64,000 bases of DNA from Dryomyza anilis (lineage: Eukaryota > Arthropoda > Insecta > Diptera > Dryomyzidae): NCBI GenBank assembly GCA_951804985.1, contig OX638130.1, positions 122,711,593 to 122,775,592 of the forward strand, written 5' to 3'. Under the pieces are notes generated by a model. The model was given only the letters and a program-made list of their open reading frames with translations, did no database searches and was not told the DNA's origin. Made by a program: the position numbers and the translations under genes. Below, piece by piece: positions 1 to 11,500 of this stretch; position 1 is the stretch's first letter, and each line of letters begins with the position of its first letter.

Positions 1-75
1 TATAGAAAAATGTTTCTATGAAAAGATGCTCCCAGTCTAGGCTTGAATTTGAGACGTTTCGGCTCGTTGATCAAA
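1..75 (-). mobile_element. tRNA-derived SINE, partial copy cut by window edge
   Basis: Read on the minus strand, this matches the tRNA-like head and the adjoining body of the SINEs at 6177 and 28900. Shared blocks are the run around TATAGAAAAATGTTTCTAT, then AGGCTTGA, then TTTCGGCTCG. The rest of the element lies before base 1. It is diverged, so it is an older insertion than the other two copies. Confidence 0.7.
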
Positions 76-1956
76 AATTTCCATACTAGAAATGTTCCCT
101 TCTGGGTGTTACAAACGGTGTACCAAAATATGTAAAAAAAAAAATAAAATATATGGCGCATATTCATGAACAATTTAAACGCGATTTTAAAATTAAAATA
201 AGCTTTCTGACATTTTATTTTTTGTGAAAATTGTCTAAAAAGTCGGCTTTAACTTTAAAGTTGCCTCTAAATTGTCTGTGAATATGCGCCTATTTTTTTT
301 TAAATGTTTAATAAATATTTTTAAAAATATCATTTCATCTCAATGCTAACTCCACCATCATGTTTTCATCATTGTTACAAACAATTTCAGAAAGTAGCAT
401 ATTCAGCACAAATGTGAACAAAATAATACGTAAGAATTTCGCCACCCGGATATATTTTGTATATAAATTTAATAAAAACAAAATATTTTCTAATGGACAA
501 GTTTCAGCGAAATAGTTTTTGTTTACGATTTGGTTGATAATATTCGAATACTACGATTAAATATTCAATATATTTCAGACAAGATACTAAATTAATTTAA
601 GAATAGACAGAACTAGATTCAAAAACTAACAAATTAAAATCTTTAATGCTAAAATAGGATTAATTCTTCTTCAATACCGTACTGTTTTTGGCAATTGCCT
701 TTAACATATTAAAATTCTTTCTGTGTTTCTTTGTCTCTCTATCGACTGATTTCCTCAATGTTTGTCTTGGACGGCCAGGATTTCTCACCACATTTCCCAT
801 GATGCAATTCTTTATTCCTGGGTTCCTGGGTCAAAAGATGCGAAATTTGTTTCTCAGGCAACGACTGACGAGTCGCATTTGGGAGTCGCATGGTAATGGT
901 TTTGGTAACTTTCCAAGTGCAGCACTCATATAGTTCGTTTGAATTGAAATAATCAAATAGTAATTAGGGCGTGTGCGAGTTTGACTATATTGCTGACTAA
1001 ACTAAATTTTGTCGGTAATGCAGTTTTGACTAATTTAATTTACGGTGTTATAACATACTAGCAGGGACCCGTGCTTCGCTGTATACGTTTTTTATTGGTG
1101 TTGTAAATATAGTAACCAAAACAAAAATAATTTTCCTCGGTCCCAATTGCTGATATAACGTGTTTTTAATTTTTGGGTTATATGGGAGGTGCCGCGCCAA
1201 GTCAACCAATCTCATCAAGATATAGCCTATACTCTTCCCAGATCCAACATACATATTGTGTGAAAATTTTATTCGATTCGCTTTAGTCGTTTTGACGCCT
1301 ATTTGGAACATATATACAGACACACATATGTATAAACATTCACAAATATATAGTAGATAACGACGTAAGCATGAAATCGACTAAAACGAGCACATAAATA
1401 AAATAATTCTCGGTTTTTATTTGCGTTATACGAATTGTAGTGAAGAGCTTAGGAGGTCGATATTCTTTAAAATAATATTTTGTTTTCGAAATGGAATATT
1501 TTAAATTCCGAGTACTATTTTTGCTATATTAATTTGGATCTTTATTAATTCTATCTATTACCCAATATGTATACAAAAAGCTATTTCAAGTTTATTGATT
1601 AATTTTACAAAAATTGTTTGTTGCAATGTAAAAGTTGAAATGTCATTCGCAAGGTAAACCCTTTCCCATTATTATTGATTTTAATATTGACCGCTTCCAA
1701 TAAATAACGATTTTGCAAATCAATAATTGAAACATTAAAATATATTTAACCTCTACAAGACAATTGCATTTATTTAAACAAATCTAAAATCGGCGTTGTT
1801 GAAGCATCTTTTCTTTTATATAAATTGCTTTTTTTTGTTATGAGGTGTTTGTTAATATCTAAAAGGTATTGGCAAAGCACTTTGGCCCCCTCTTGCAAGG
1901 CGATTAGGTTTTGTTATCGCCAATGAATAAAAACAACAACATTTTTCTATAAATAT
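76..1956. other. Intergenic, transposon debris, no gene seen
   Basis: AT-rich DNA with only short chance ORFs. On the minus strand around 690-790 a short stretch reads Asn-Pro-Gly-Arg-Pro-Arg-Gln-Thr, which resembles the GRPR-type motif of Tc1-like transposases; the rest of that region is broken. Around 1060-1330 a block ending (minus strand) in GCGAAGCACGGGTCCCTGCTAG looks like the 3' end of a dispersed element. I cannot assign either to a family with confidence. Confidence 0.4.
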
Positions 1957-1963
1957 GCTATGT

Positions 1964-2040
1964 TTTATTGTAACACATAACTCGTAATCACTTCAAATAC
2001 GAAACAGCAAAATGAACTTTGCACTGTCGTCGACTTTATT
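1964..2040 (-). terminator. Poly(A) signals of Mfe2
   Basis: On the minus strand AATAAA occurs at 2040-2035, about 50 bases after the Mfe2 stop, and again at 1969-1964. Either could direct cleavage; the first is at the usual distance for a short fly 3' UTR. Confidence 0.5.
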
Positions 2041-2091
2041 AAAAAAATCTCCATTGGAATTTTCAAGAATAAGAAATACAAATTTAAAAAT

Positions 2092-3950
2092 TTACAACTT
2101 GGCTGGTGCTTGCTTCAAGTCAACGTAAGCGCCAGTAATAACATCCTTGCCAGTCTCAACCACCGAAGTGCGGAAGAAGACGCGTTTGCCCTCCTGCCAC
2201 ATATCAACCTTCAGAGTTTGACCGGGCAGCACTGGGGCTGCGAAGCGTACCTTAACCGCCTTGAACATGGCCGAGTTGTTGTCGGCGTACTTGGCGAGCA
2301 CAGCGCGTACCGAGAAGCCCAACGAGCAGAGACCATGCAGGATGGGTGTCTTGAAGCCAGCAATAGCAGCAAAATTGGGATCAATGTGCAGTGGGTTCAA
2401 GTCGCCGGACAAACGGTACAAAGCCGCTTGATCAACGTTCGTCTTGTACTGCACGGAGGAGTCAGGCGCGCGTTTTGGTGCCACAGCAATTGGTACAACA
2501 CCAGCAATGGGTTGTTTCTTGCCGCCGAATTTGCCAGCGCCTACAACAAAGATAGAGCTTTGGTTCTTGACGAGCAGACGACCATTCTCATCGTACGAGT
2601 CGCAGCTGGTGACGACAACGGCACCGGAGCCCTTGTCCATGACATCAAACACTTTGCCAGTGGTGGTCAAAGTGCCGCTGGTGGGAATATCATCGCAAAT
2701 TTCCAAGTACTGTTCGCCGTGCAAAATGTTGGACAAATCGGCGCCACCTTGCAGTGCGCTCGACACCAGATTTGTGGTCATGCTCAGCATGAGGCCGGGC
2801 ATAACAAAGTACGAGGGAATGGCACTGAAGTCAGCCTCGTTTTCATACAAAAACTTCATGTCGTTGCTGTCCGTGACGGTGGCACCAATGCCCAAAGCAT
2901 ATAGTATCAAATCCTTGGCGCCGAACTTGAAGGTGTCCTCGATGCCGCCCAGTTTGCCCTCCTTCAGATCTTCGAGCACCTCCAACAGGGTGCCGGAAGC
3001 CTCGGCAATGGCGCTCAAGTGCTTGGCCTCGGACATGTCGGTGACCTTTGACCAGACGCTCTGCACGTACTCGGGCGAGATGGTGGTCTGCTCGATGGAG
3101 GTGCGCAGCACAGCGCCCTTGCCGCGTACGGAATGCACTTTGGTGGCCCAGCCGGCAGCGCTCTCGATGTAGGTGCCTTTAAAAAAAAAAAACAAATAAT
3201 TAATATTTTCATTTTTAAATATGCAAAAATGTTTCAAATACCATTTTCCTCGCACGACTCGTGGCACAAGTAGCCCACAACGGGTGCAATCAGATGTGGC
3301 TTCAGCTCATTGAAGAGCATATCGGGCAAAATGCCCTCTGTCATGCGACTGGCCGCAGTTGGTATAATCACATTACAGAAGATATTGTTCTTGACACCCT
3401 CAATGGCCACAGTGTTGGCCAAACCGACGAGACCCATCTTGGCCGCGGAGTAGTTGGCCTGTCCGAAGTTGCCATACATGCCCGAATTGGAGCCGGTCAT
3501 GACGATGCGTCCAAAGTTCTGCTTCTTCATGTGCGGCCATGCAGCTTGCGTGCACTTGAAGCTACCCTTCAGATGCACATCATGCACCAGATTCCAGTCC
3601 TGATCGCTCGTCTTGGCAATGCTGCGATCACGCAAAATACCTGCATTGTTCACCAAAATATCGACGCGTCCAAAGTTCTTGATCGCAGTCTCGATAACCT
3701 TATCGCCATCAACCACGGAGTTATAGTCGGCTACAGCGGTGCCGCCCAATGCGCGTATCTCGTTGACAACAACGTCAGCGGCGCGCTGTGAAGCGCCCTC
3801 ACCGGCAAAACTACCACCCAAGTCATTGACGACCACCTTGGCGCCGCGCGAGCCAAAGAGCAGCGCATATTCGCGACCCAAACCAGCGCCGGCACCTGTC
3901 ACCACAGCGACGCGTCCATCGTAGCGTATTTTTTGTTGTTCAGCGGACAT
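2092..3950 (-). CDS. Mfe2: Peroxisomal multifunctional enzyme type 2 (Mfe2)
   Basis: Two coding exons, 3950-3242 and 3176-2092, joined across a 65-nt GT-AG intron in phase 1, give 597 residues, about the length of Drosophila Mfe2. Residues 1-300 are a short-chain dehydrogenase: cofactor motif TGAGAGLG (18-25), NNAG (101-104), and catalytic Ser154, Tyr167 and Lys171. The C-terminal half is a hot-dog 2-enoyl-CoA hydratase 2 with the signature [10 protein letters not shown] near 494-503. The last residues, Ala-Lys-Leu, are a PTS1-type peroxisomal signal. Known role of the family: hydration and then (3R)-hydroxyacyl-CoA dehydrogenation in peroxisomal beta-oxidation of long or branched acyl-CoAs. 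The C-terminal SCP2 domain of the mammalian enzyme is absent, as in flies. The start is the first Met of the SDR domain, preceded on the minus strand by TCCGCTGAACA-free UTR sequence. Nothing is broken. The neighbour kat80 is on the opposite strand and unrelated. Confidence 0.95.
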
Positions 3951-4388
3951 AGTGAACTTTGTTTGAGAAGGAGGTTGTCAAACTCTGAACTGTTTTCGAA
4001 AGTAGTCAGCAAACAACTGAGTACTGAGTAGCGCTGGAATTAAAAATAAATATAGAAATTATTTAAACATACGACGAGTGAAATGGAATTAGCACTGATA
4101 CGAAGTCTTTCGCGGTGTGCGAGTATGTGTGTGTGTGGAGCAGCGTGAGTTGCAAAGTTTTCATTGTTGATAATAAAAGATAAGATTTAAATATAGCAGC
4201 GCCTAAGAACAAGGTGTACAAAGCTAGCGCTTGGAAGGGAGCAATGTTTGTTTTATTCGTAGATTTTTTGAATAATGCTATTTGCAAAATGAAAACAAAT
4301 CTCCCCCAAGTTTTTGAAAACGCCCCAAAATGCCAGAAACTGCATATTTTACAAGATGTATTGCAATTTTTTAAGGAATAGTATAATA
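3951..4388. other. Mfe2 5' flank
   Basis: Presumed 5' UTR and promoter side of Mfe2. No TATA box is obvious near the start codon. There is a short GT repeat at about 4125-4136 (plus strand). Otherwise nothing recognisable. Confidence 0.4.
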
Positions 4389-4680
4389 GCTGCGTTCCCC
4401 TGGTACTTGAACCAGATCTGTTTCATGGGAACGCCATCGGTTCTATTTTAAAAAATTTGGCAGCACTGTTTTCTTCTGCCCTTTCTTTTTCAACACAAAT
4501 TCTTCTTCTTATTAAGATCTATTCACAATAGCCTAACATTACCACAAACAAATTTACTCTTGATACGTACAGTACCAGATCAGTAATTGATCCAAAAACG
4601 AACCTGGTTCTAATTTTTTGTTTTGATTTTGTATAAGAAAATGATCTACAGATCAGGATCACAAACCACGGGAACGCAGC
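4389..4680. mobile_element. MITE with GCTGCGTTCCC terminal inverted repeats
   Basis: The left end GCTGCGTTCCCCTGGT and the right end ACCACGGGAACGCAGC are inverted copies with one mismatch over about 16 bases, and similarity continues inward around GATCTG. Both ends are flanked by TA (4387-4388 and 4681-4682), as expected for a Tc1/mariner-type target duplication. The 292-bp interior has no ORF. Confidence 0.7.
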
Positions 4681-4682
4681 TA

Positions 4683-6166
4683 ATATTACAAATTGAAATA
4701 AATAAAATGAATAATGAATAATGATTTTTCTTGTGCATGTAGTATTTAAATAGGACTAAACATTTGCGAAAAATGAGATAATTCTATACGGTAGATCAAA
4801 AGACGGGACAAAAACGGAAGTGCATGTCGAGGTTCATATGGAAATGCCAAAAAGTCAGCAAAATTTAAAACATAGTTGAAATCATATGCTTTCTTTGTAT
4901 ATTTACACTTTGTTCCTAAAATTTATGGTTTTTTCATAAAAAATCACAGACAAATTCCGAACGGGACAAAAAATTCCGTACAGAATTATCAGTACGATTT
5001 TTATTCTAAAAATACTTTTTACATACAATATATTTTTTTGAATTATTTCTGAACATAGCTGAGACAATTTACTTTATTTTAGTATATATGCACTTTGTCT
5101 CTAAAGCTTCCAGTTATTTCATAATAAATCGCAGAATAATTCCGGACGTTCCGTATAGAAATTTGCATTACGATTTTTTGCTAAAAATAATTGTGTATAT
5201 GACAATATCAATAATCATTATTACGAAATGAAAAAAGATGTTTTTTAAGTTTTGAATTCTGTATACTATGGTAATAAATGTATCTTTTTGGTTCCGGACG
5301 GGACATCGAAAACCCTTATACAAAAATCAAAACTTTTCCGTTATTTTAATTTGTATCATTATTTTTAAATTTTAGAAATAATTATTAATGTTACCAGAAA
5401 AAACAAAAAAATAATATTTAGTATCGGTATGTCTTTAAAGTTAATTAATTTGGTTACTCAAAATACATGAAAAATTGGTACATTTACATATTTCATAGTA
5501 ACGTAACTTTATAAGTATTTTTTTAAACGTTACCGTTAACGGAATAGAAATTTATTTTCAGATATTTAGATTCAGTTATTTAAGATTCCAAATCCATCAT
5601 TATTTCAAAGATTTGAATTTTTCGGCCGTGGTTGACGTTTTTCTGGAAATGCCCATGTATGATCGATTTTCAATCACATGAATGCAAACTGAAGATAAGC
5701 ACAACTTTTCAGTTTTCATCATGAAATCAGAAATATATAGTTAAATTGAAAATATATCGTAACCGATTTCGATATTCAAATAATTTCTTTTTTAAAGCAA
5801 AAGCCATAACCCAAATTTTTATACAAAAAATCAGAAATAAATCGATATTGCAAACCGATATAACCGATAATAGCTTTATACCAGTTTAAAAATGGCTATT
5901 AAAAAGTTGGAAAAACAAACAGATACATTTTTTTTTATTTCAATTTTTTTTTTTGATTATTAAAACATTTTCTAATTACTTTTTAGTTCTTGTGTATGTA
6001 AATAAAACAGTTTTTTTTTTATAATTTATTCGTTATTTAAACACTAAAAAAATTAAATAAAAGATATTTTTAATAAGAAAATAAGAATTAAAACGAAAAA
6101 CGTGAGCGCGCATCCAATTAATAATATTAACCTACGGCACACGTTCTGTGTTTTAAATCTTACTAA
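4683..6166. other. Intergenic, no gene seen
   Basis: AT-rich sequence with no coding signal on either strand. It contains a loosely repeated GGACGGGACA/TTCCGTA-type block near 4800-5300 (three diverged occurrences about 170 bp apart) and long A/T runs. Nothing else is recognisable. Confidence 0.4.
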
Positions 6167-6176
6167 AAAGTTCAAA

Positions 6177-6517
6177 GTAGCGTCGGTAGCTCGTCTGGTT
6201 AGTGCGTTGGACTACGAGCGAAAAGTCGCTGGTGCGTTCGACTACGAGCCGCGGTTCGATCCCCAGCGACTGCCAACATCGTTTTCATAGAAAACATTTT
6301 TCTATGCGACGCTACCTCTCGGCAATAAATGGCAAACCTACGAGAGTAAAACATTGCCTATGAAAAGCTCTCACCCGCCGTTTGGATTCGGCAATAAACT
6401 GAAGGTCCCACCAATTGAGTACAAATATAACACGTACAGCTCAAAATGGGTAAGAGAGCTCGGCCGAAGTTCCATACAGGACTGTAGCGCCAAACTATTA
6501 AAAATTATTATTATTAT
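6177..6517 (+). mobile_element. tRNA-derived SINE, full copy with 10-bp TSD
   Basis: A tRNA-like head has an A box in TAGCTCGTCTGG and a B box GGTTCGATCCC, the two internal RNA polymerase III promoter elements. A tRNA-unrelated body follows (it contains CTCTCACCCGCCG and GAGAGCTCGGCCGAAGTT), then an ATT/TTA trinucleotide tail. The direct repeat AAAGTTCAAA flanks the element at 6167-6176 and 6518-6527, marking retrotransposition. Compared with the copy at 28900, the head carries an extra, partly duplicated stretch (two blocks resembling CGACTACGAGC). Confidence 0.85.
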
Positions 6518-6544
6518 AAAGTTCAAACGTTGAACATTAAAAAA

Positions 6545-6950
6545 AATATGTGTACAACGGTGAATTTCGGTCCATTGTGACCTGTGAACCGATCACTTGT
6601 ACTCAAATACCTCATATAACACTGACATCATATTACACTGACACGTTATACGGTCCGAAGTAAACTTTATTTTTTGCTAAAATTTCAAAATAAAGTTTTT
6701 ATAACAAAACGATTTGTAGTACTCAATAAAAAAAAATCGAAAATCGGTACACCAACATATGGGTACTCAAATGAAAGGAAATTCTGTAACATTGCAAGTT
6801 TGTAGTAATTTTTAAGATTCTTAAACCACGGTGACCTATGTACCACTTTTAATGGTAACCGCACACATTATCACATACGTGTAGGGTATTTATAGACGAT
6901 TTCATCACACCAACGATCATAATTTCCCTACTTCAAAATTTCTCATATGA
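6545..6950 (+). repeat. Dispersed repeat, copy 1 (shared with 40.9-41.35 kb)
   Basis: Blocks such as ATTGTGACCTG, AAATCGAAAATCGGTACACC, GGTGACCTATGTACCA and GTGTAGGGTATTTATAG recur in the same order at about 40910-41345. Neither copy has an ORF. This copy lacks the CTGT microsatellite seen beside the other. Confidence 0.6.
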
Positions 6951-7248
6951 CCTAACCTTCTTTACTGGTTTTTTTGTTGCTTGAGTTAGATTTTCGTTTT
7001 AGAACACCGTTGTTGTATAAAAAAATGAACCAACTATTTTAAATTTTTTTAAATTTTTGATTTGGAAAAAAGGTTTTTATATGCGACAATTAAAGATGGA
7101 GTTTATTATTAATTAAAAGCATTTACTAAATTTAAAATACTTTAATGCCATTCTATAAATTAACATGTTCAGCTATATGATTTTACTACATCAATTATTG
7201 AAATTTATTAAATGTATTTGGTGAGTTTTTACAACTATAACGACTATA

Positions 7249-7493
7249 TCGTCGTTATAGAACTTAAAGTCACCAAATACATTTTCAAAATGCCAATAGT
7301 GCATTGTGCTTTAAATATCTTTCAGTTTTGATCGATGACATCAATATTTGTACCAAATTATAAGAAAATGTGAATCTATCAGTTGGTATTTCAACTTTAA
7401 AAATGTATCAATTGCTTTTTGTAATAATTACCAACAAATTTGAAATTTAAGTTTTTCATAAAAATTTGGTGACTTTTCGTTCTACAACGACGA
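7249..7493 (-). mobile_element. TCGTCGTTGTAGAAC-family MITE, copy 1
   Basis: Terminal inverted repeats begin TCGTCGTTATAGAAC (left) and end GTTCTACAACGACGA (right), each next to TA. The interior matches the copies at 15331 and 26878 in reverse orientation. Just left of it (7211-7248) lies a second, partial end in opposite orientation, giving a head-to-head hairpin; that suggests an insertion beside, or rearrangement with, another copy. Confidence 0.75.
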
Positions 7494-7499
7494 TATTTA

Positions 7500-8554
7500 A
7501 TGTATGGTGTCATATGTACAAAATACTTTGTAATTTTATGTTATTTTTTTTCTCATTAGTTTTGCAAATAATAATAAAAATATATTAAAATTCACTGAAT
7601 TATCATTAAACGCCCTGCCCTGTTCTGCCTGCAATTTGTTTTTTTTTTTTTTTTTTCAACGTAACTAGAACTAGTTTGGACAAATATTTGTAATCGAACT
7701 TTGCCCATTAATACCAATCGCGTTGCAGTTGCTTGCTACTCTTCATTTTCGATTTGTTGTTTTCTTAGCAAATACAAGTTTAATCTGCTGATTATTACTC
7801 CATTTTATTAATAATCTTTAAAATACTGCTGTAGTATAATTAACCAAATTTTTTTTATCTAATCAACCCTAGAATGGATTTGATTCTAGATTTGTTAAAT
7901 GTTTAATATCAATTGATTAAATTCCAATAAACTTTTCAAGTTTCCAGAGCACTTGCAAATCCCATGAAGCAGTGCAACTATTTTCCAAACACCCCACCCA
8001 TGGGGGACCAAATCTTACACTCACCTTAGAATATTTCAGTTGTTAAAATTGTAGATAATTTAATGTTTTTTTTGTTTTAAAAAAAGGCCGCAGCGAAAGT
8101 TTGCTAGTGTTATTTTTCGCACGCAATCACCAGAGACGGAAAGGTTGAAATGACAAAAATACCAAGAGAGCAAAGTACGAAAGAGCGCAGCACAAAGCAT
8201 AATCGAAAAAGACAATTTTTGACGTTTTGCTGCGGTTGTGTTTTTGTTTTGTTTCTATTTCGCCGCAAGTGTTGCCAGATCTAACAGAAAACATTCGAGA
8301 TTCAATCAGTTTTATAGCAACTCAGCAAAGTGGGTTTTTTTTGATTTACAATTTGTTTCGAAATAAATATGAATTATAATAAATGGAGAAACATAAAAAT
8401 AATTAATTTCCATTCAGTTTGGGAGTTATTTTATTTTCAATTGGGGATTGACCAAATTAATTGAAATAATAAAATAACCAATTGGGCGTTATTTAAAAAA
8501 CACTCAAAATCATTTGGGATATATAATTCATAATCGACTTGTTCAAATTTCCAG
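7500..8554. other. Upstream intron or flank of kat80, no exon recognised
   Basis: The three WD repeats that should precede the first visible kat80 exon were looked for here and not found. A less AT-rich patch at 8085-8290 has one 43-codon ORF (8150 onward) unlike katanin; it could be a promoter or 5' UTR, but there is no direct support. Confidence 0.35.
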
Positions 8555-11500
8555 ACTCTGGGATGTACGAAACCATAACAAGTGCATTAAAGCCTATCGC
8601 GGTCACATTGCACACGTTAATTCCGTCAAGTTTTCACCGGATGGTTTGTGGATCGCATCTGCTGGCACAGAGGGATCCGTTATCATCTGGGACATACGCA
8701 AGAGCAAACAGATTATGGACTTTACGGAGCAGCCACCGGCGGCTGCAATTACCTGCATACAATTCCATCCATTTGAGTTCCTGCTGGCTGTGGGGCGCAT
8801 CGATGGCACCATATGTATTTACGATTTGGAAAGTAGGCAGCGCGTGTCGAAGACGGATGCATCGAGTCAATTCTATGGACATCAGATAAAGTGCATAACA
8901 TTCAGGTGAGTTAATCATTCAATCGCAGTAGCCGGATTATTCGATTATTCACGATTGTTTTTTGAATACTGGATTTAATCGTGGCATTTTTTTAAAACTC
9001 GATTGATCGGCAATCTATATATTTTTGACAAATAGCCATTCCTAGTTTATGGTACACAACTTTAATCCAATAAATGAAAATCTCTTACGGAAATATAATT
9101 TATGAAATTTATGCATTGAAGCCACTTTTTTGATAAATCCCAAATTTTTGATATCCAATCGCAATGGAAAAACCCAGTTGGACAAAAGTTTTTTTAACGA
9201 CAAATTTGTCAAATAAATCTTAAAGAAATTTTAAAATATTCCACCTTAAGGTATTTTCCATGGGATTTTAACTTTGAATGGGATTTTTTTCCCAAAACAT
9301 GGGAAGTGGAGTTGGGAAGTGGAGGTGGATTTTATGAGTTTATAGGTCCACTCGAAATTAAAAACAAATATACAAATAAAAAAATAAAAAATAGTTGTGA
9401 GATGGGTCGAGTTATATCGGTTCTTGGGGGTGAATGGCAAACGTATTTGTCACTCTGTCTGATTTAAAAGGACGTGGCATTTTCTTTTAGATTGTAATGT
9501 AAACTTAAAAGTAATTTATAATACTTCCGTTATTGATATATATTTTTTGGAGTTATCGGTTTCAGAGTTGTATCAATAATTTCTCTCCGTCTCATGTGGT
9601 AATTTCTATTATTTCGACCGATTGTAAACAGTAAATTTCTATGATTCTCAAAATCGGAAATAGATTTGTAAATAATTTAAGAATTTATTTTAAAAATTCG
9701 AAATCATAGCGAAAATGGTGAATGTTTATTCGTGGGCACCGCCGCTGGCATATCTGTGATTGGCTGGGAACCGGATCGTGAATTTGATCACATCAAAGCG
9801 TCATGGACAGCGCTGGGCGACATGAAAGTGGTCAACAGAAAACTGGTGTGTTTTAAAACTAGCCCAACTTTCTTTCAATTTTAAATTCGTATTTTATATC
9901 TACAGATTTGTGGTTCGTACGAACAGGAGTTTGTCTCGATAAATGCACTTAGCATTGATCGTGTTTTTCCATTTTATAATCCCTCCAATGCACCTGCGTC
10001 CGCATTCATACACAACTCCACCACACGCAAGAGTTTCTCGCGTGGCAATCAAAAGTTGCGTCTGTCCATTGTGCACGGTCCGAAACCGTCGCGTGTACTT
10101 GAAGAGAACGAAGACAATCGCAGTCCCAGTCTCGATGGACAATCATCGCCTAATTTAAGTCTCGAATTGGTGGATGAGACGACGAATATTGATTTAACTA
10201 CCTCATCACCACCGTCAACGCAATCGACACTACTCAATGGCATTAGCATTGGCGGCGGCGGCGATATCAACAACGGCAGTTCCATCATCATCAACAACAG
10301 CAGCCAGAATGGTCTACACTTTGACACCACCTACAATGTGATGTCTTCTTTGAATACTGCCAAAAATCAGACTTCGCCACCCTACAACTTCCCCACATTA
10401 GCTTCCAGCACCGGCTACGCCAGTTCGTTTGGTGGCAATGGCCTCACGGGACTGAGTTTCGATGGGCCCAGCTCATTGAAGATGCCCGGCGAACGTGACA
10501 TCTATCAGTTCAGTCGCATGGTTGACTCGTACGCCAACGAGATCGAATATAATCTGAACGATAGCAATCCGCCCATTATTACAAATTACGAACACACAGA
10601 AATGGTGGAGGATTTTCCCGTCAATCAGAATACACATCAGCAGCCAACGTCAACGACGTCGGTAGGGAGTAGCGTTGCAGGCGCTACCACCAATAGTTCA
10701 AGCAATAATCATCATCATCAAGGCTATGCGCAGAAAACGGCCAAACCTAAGACAACCTCAAATATACAAAAACGCAGCACACAAATTGCGATTTCGTCAT
10801 CAGGGCGCAGCACTACTGCGAACAGCTTTCAGACGCGTAGCAAACTAACGTCGCAGGTTTCGTCGGTGAGCACAACGGAGCTGCATAAAATGGACGACAA
10901 TATGTTGCTGAAGAAATCGTCCTCGTCGCATATTGTGAATAAGGGCGGCAAACGTACCATTGACTCGCAGTCGCATCTGAACAAGGAAAATGCTAGGAAT
11001 AAAAATATCACTGTGCAGATTATCACAAAACCACCGACAAGATCGCGCACTTCGCTAGAGTTGCGTTCGCCGCAGCAGCAGCAAATGTCGGCGGCACAGC
11101 GGCAGGCAAATGTAGGTTTCAAAATGGTCGTTAATACGATACAAAGTAATGTATATTATTTTTTCAATTTTTGCAGCGCATTTCCAGCTACAATGCCGAC
11201 AACAGCACAACCACCACAAACGTCAGTAGTTGTTAAAGTTTTATATTGAATATTTTAAGTTTTATTTTTCTCCTATTGCTCACAGATCCCCATAAGCTAC
11301 CGTCCAGACCCCTCGCTTATAACACAACCCGGAATTGTATGTTTTTTTTTTGCGCTCTTTTAGTTTTTTTCATGTTATTGCAATTTTTCAGAATCATAAA
11401 GGCTTTAATAATCGTAATAACATCGACGACAGCTCCGACATTATTATGTTGTCCGCTTCGCATGAGCAAGTGTATCAGGAGCTGAGTAATCGGCATGCCA

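Noticed and set aside
1060..1330. Helitron 3' end (ends in CTAG on the minus strand)
   Set aside because: No clean hairpin just before the CTAG and no 5' end found; too weak to call.
2110..2904. 264-codon plus-strand ORF over Mfe2
   Set aside because: Antisense of the conserved hydratase exon; the minus strand is clearly the coding one.
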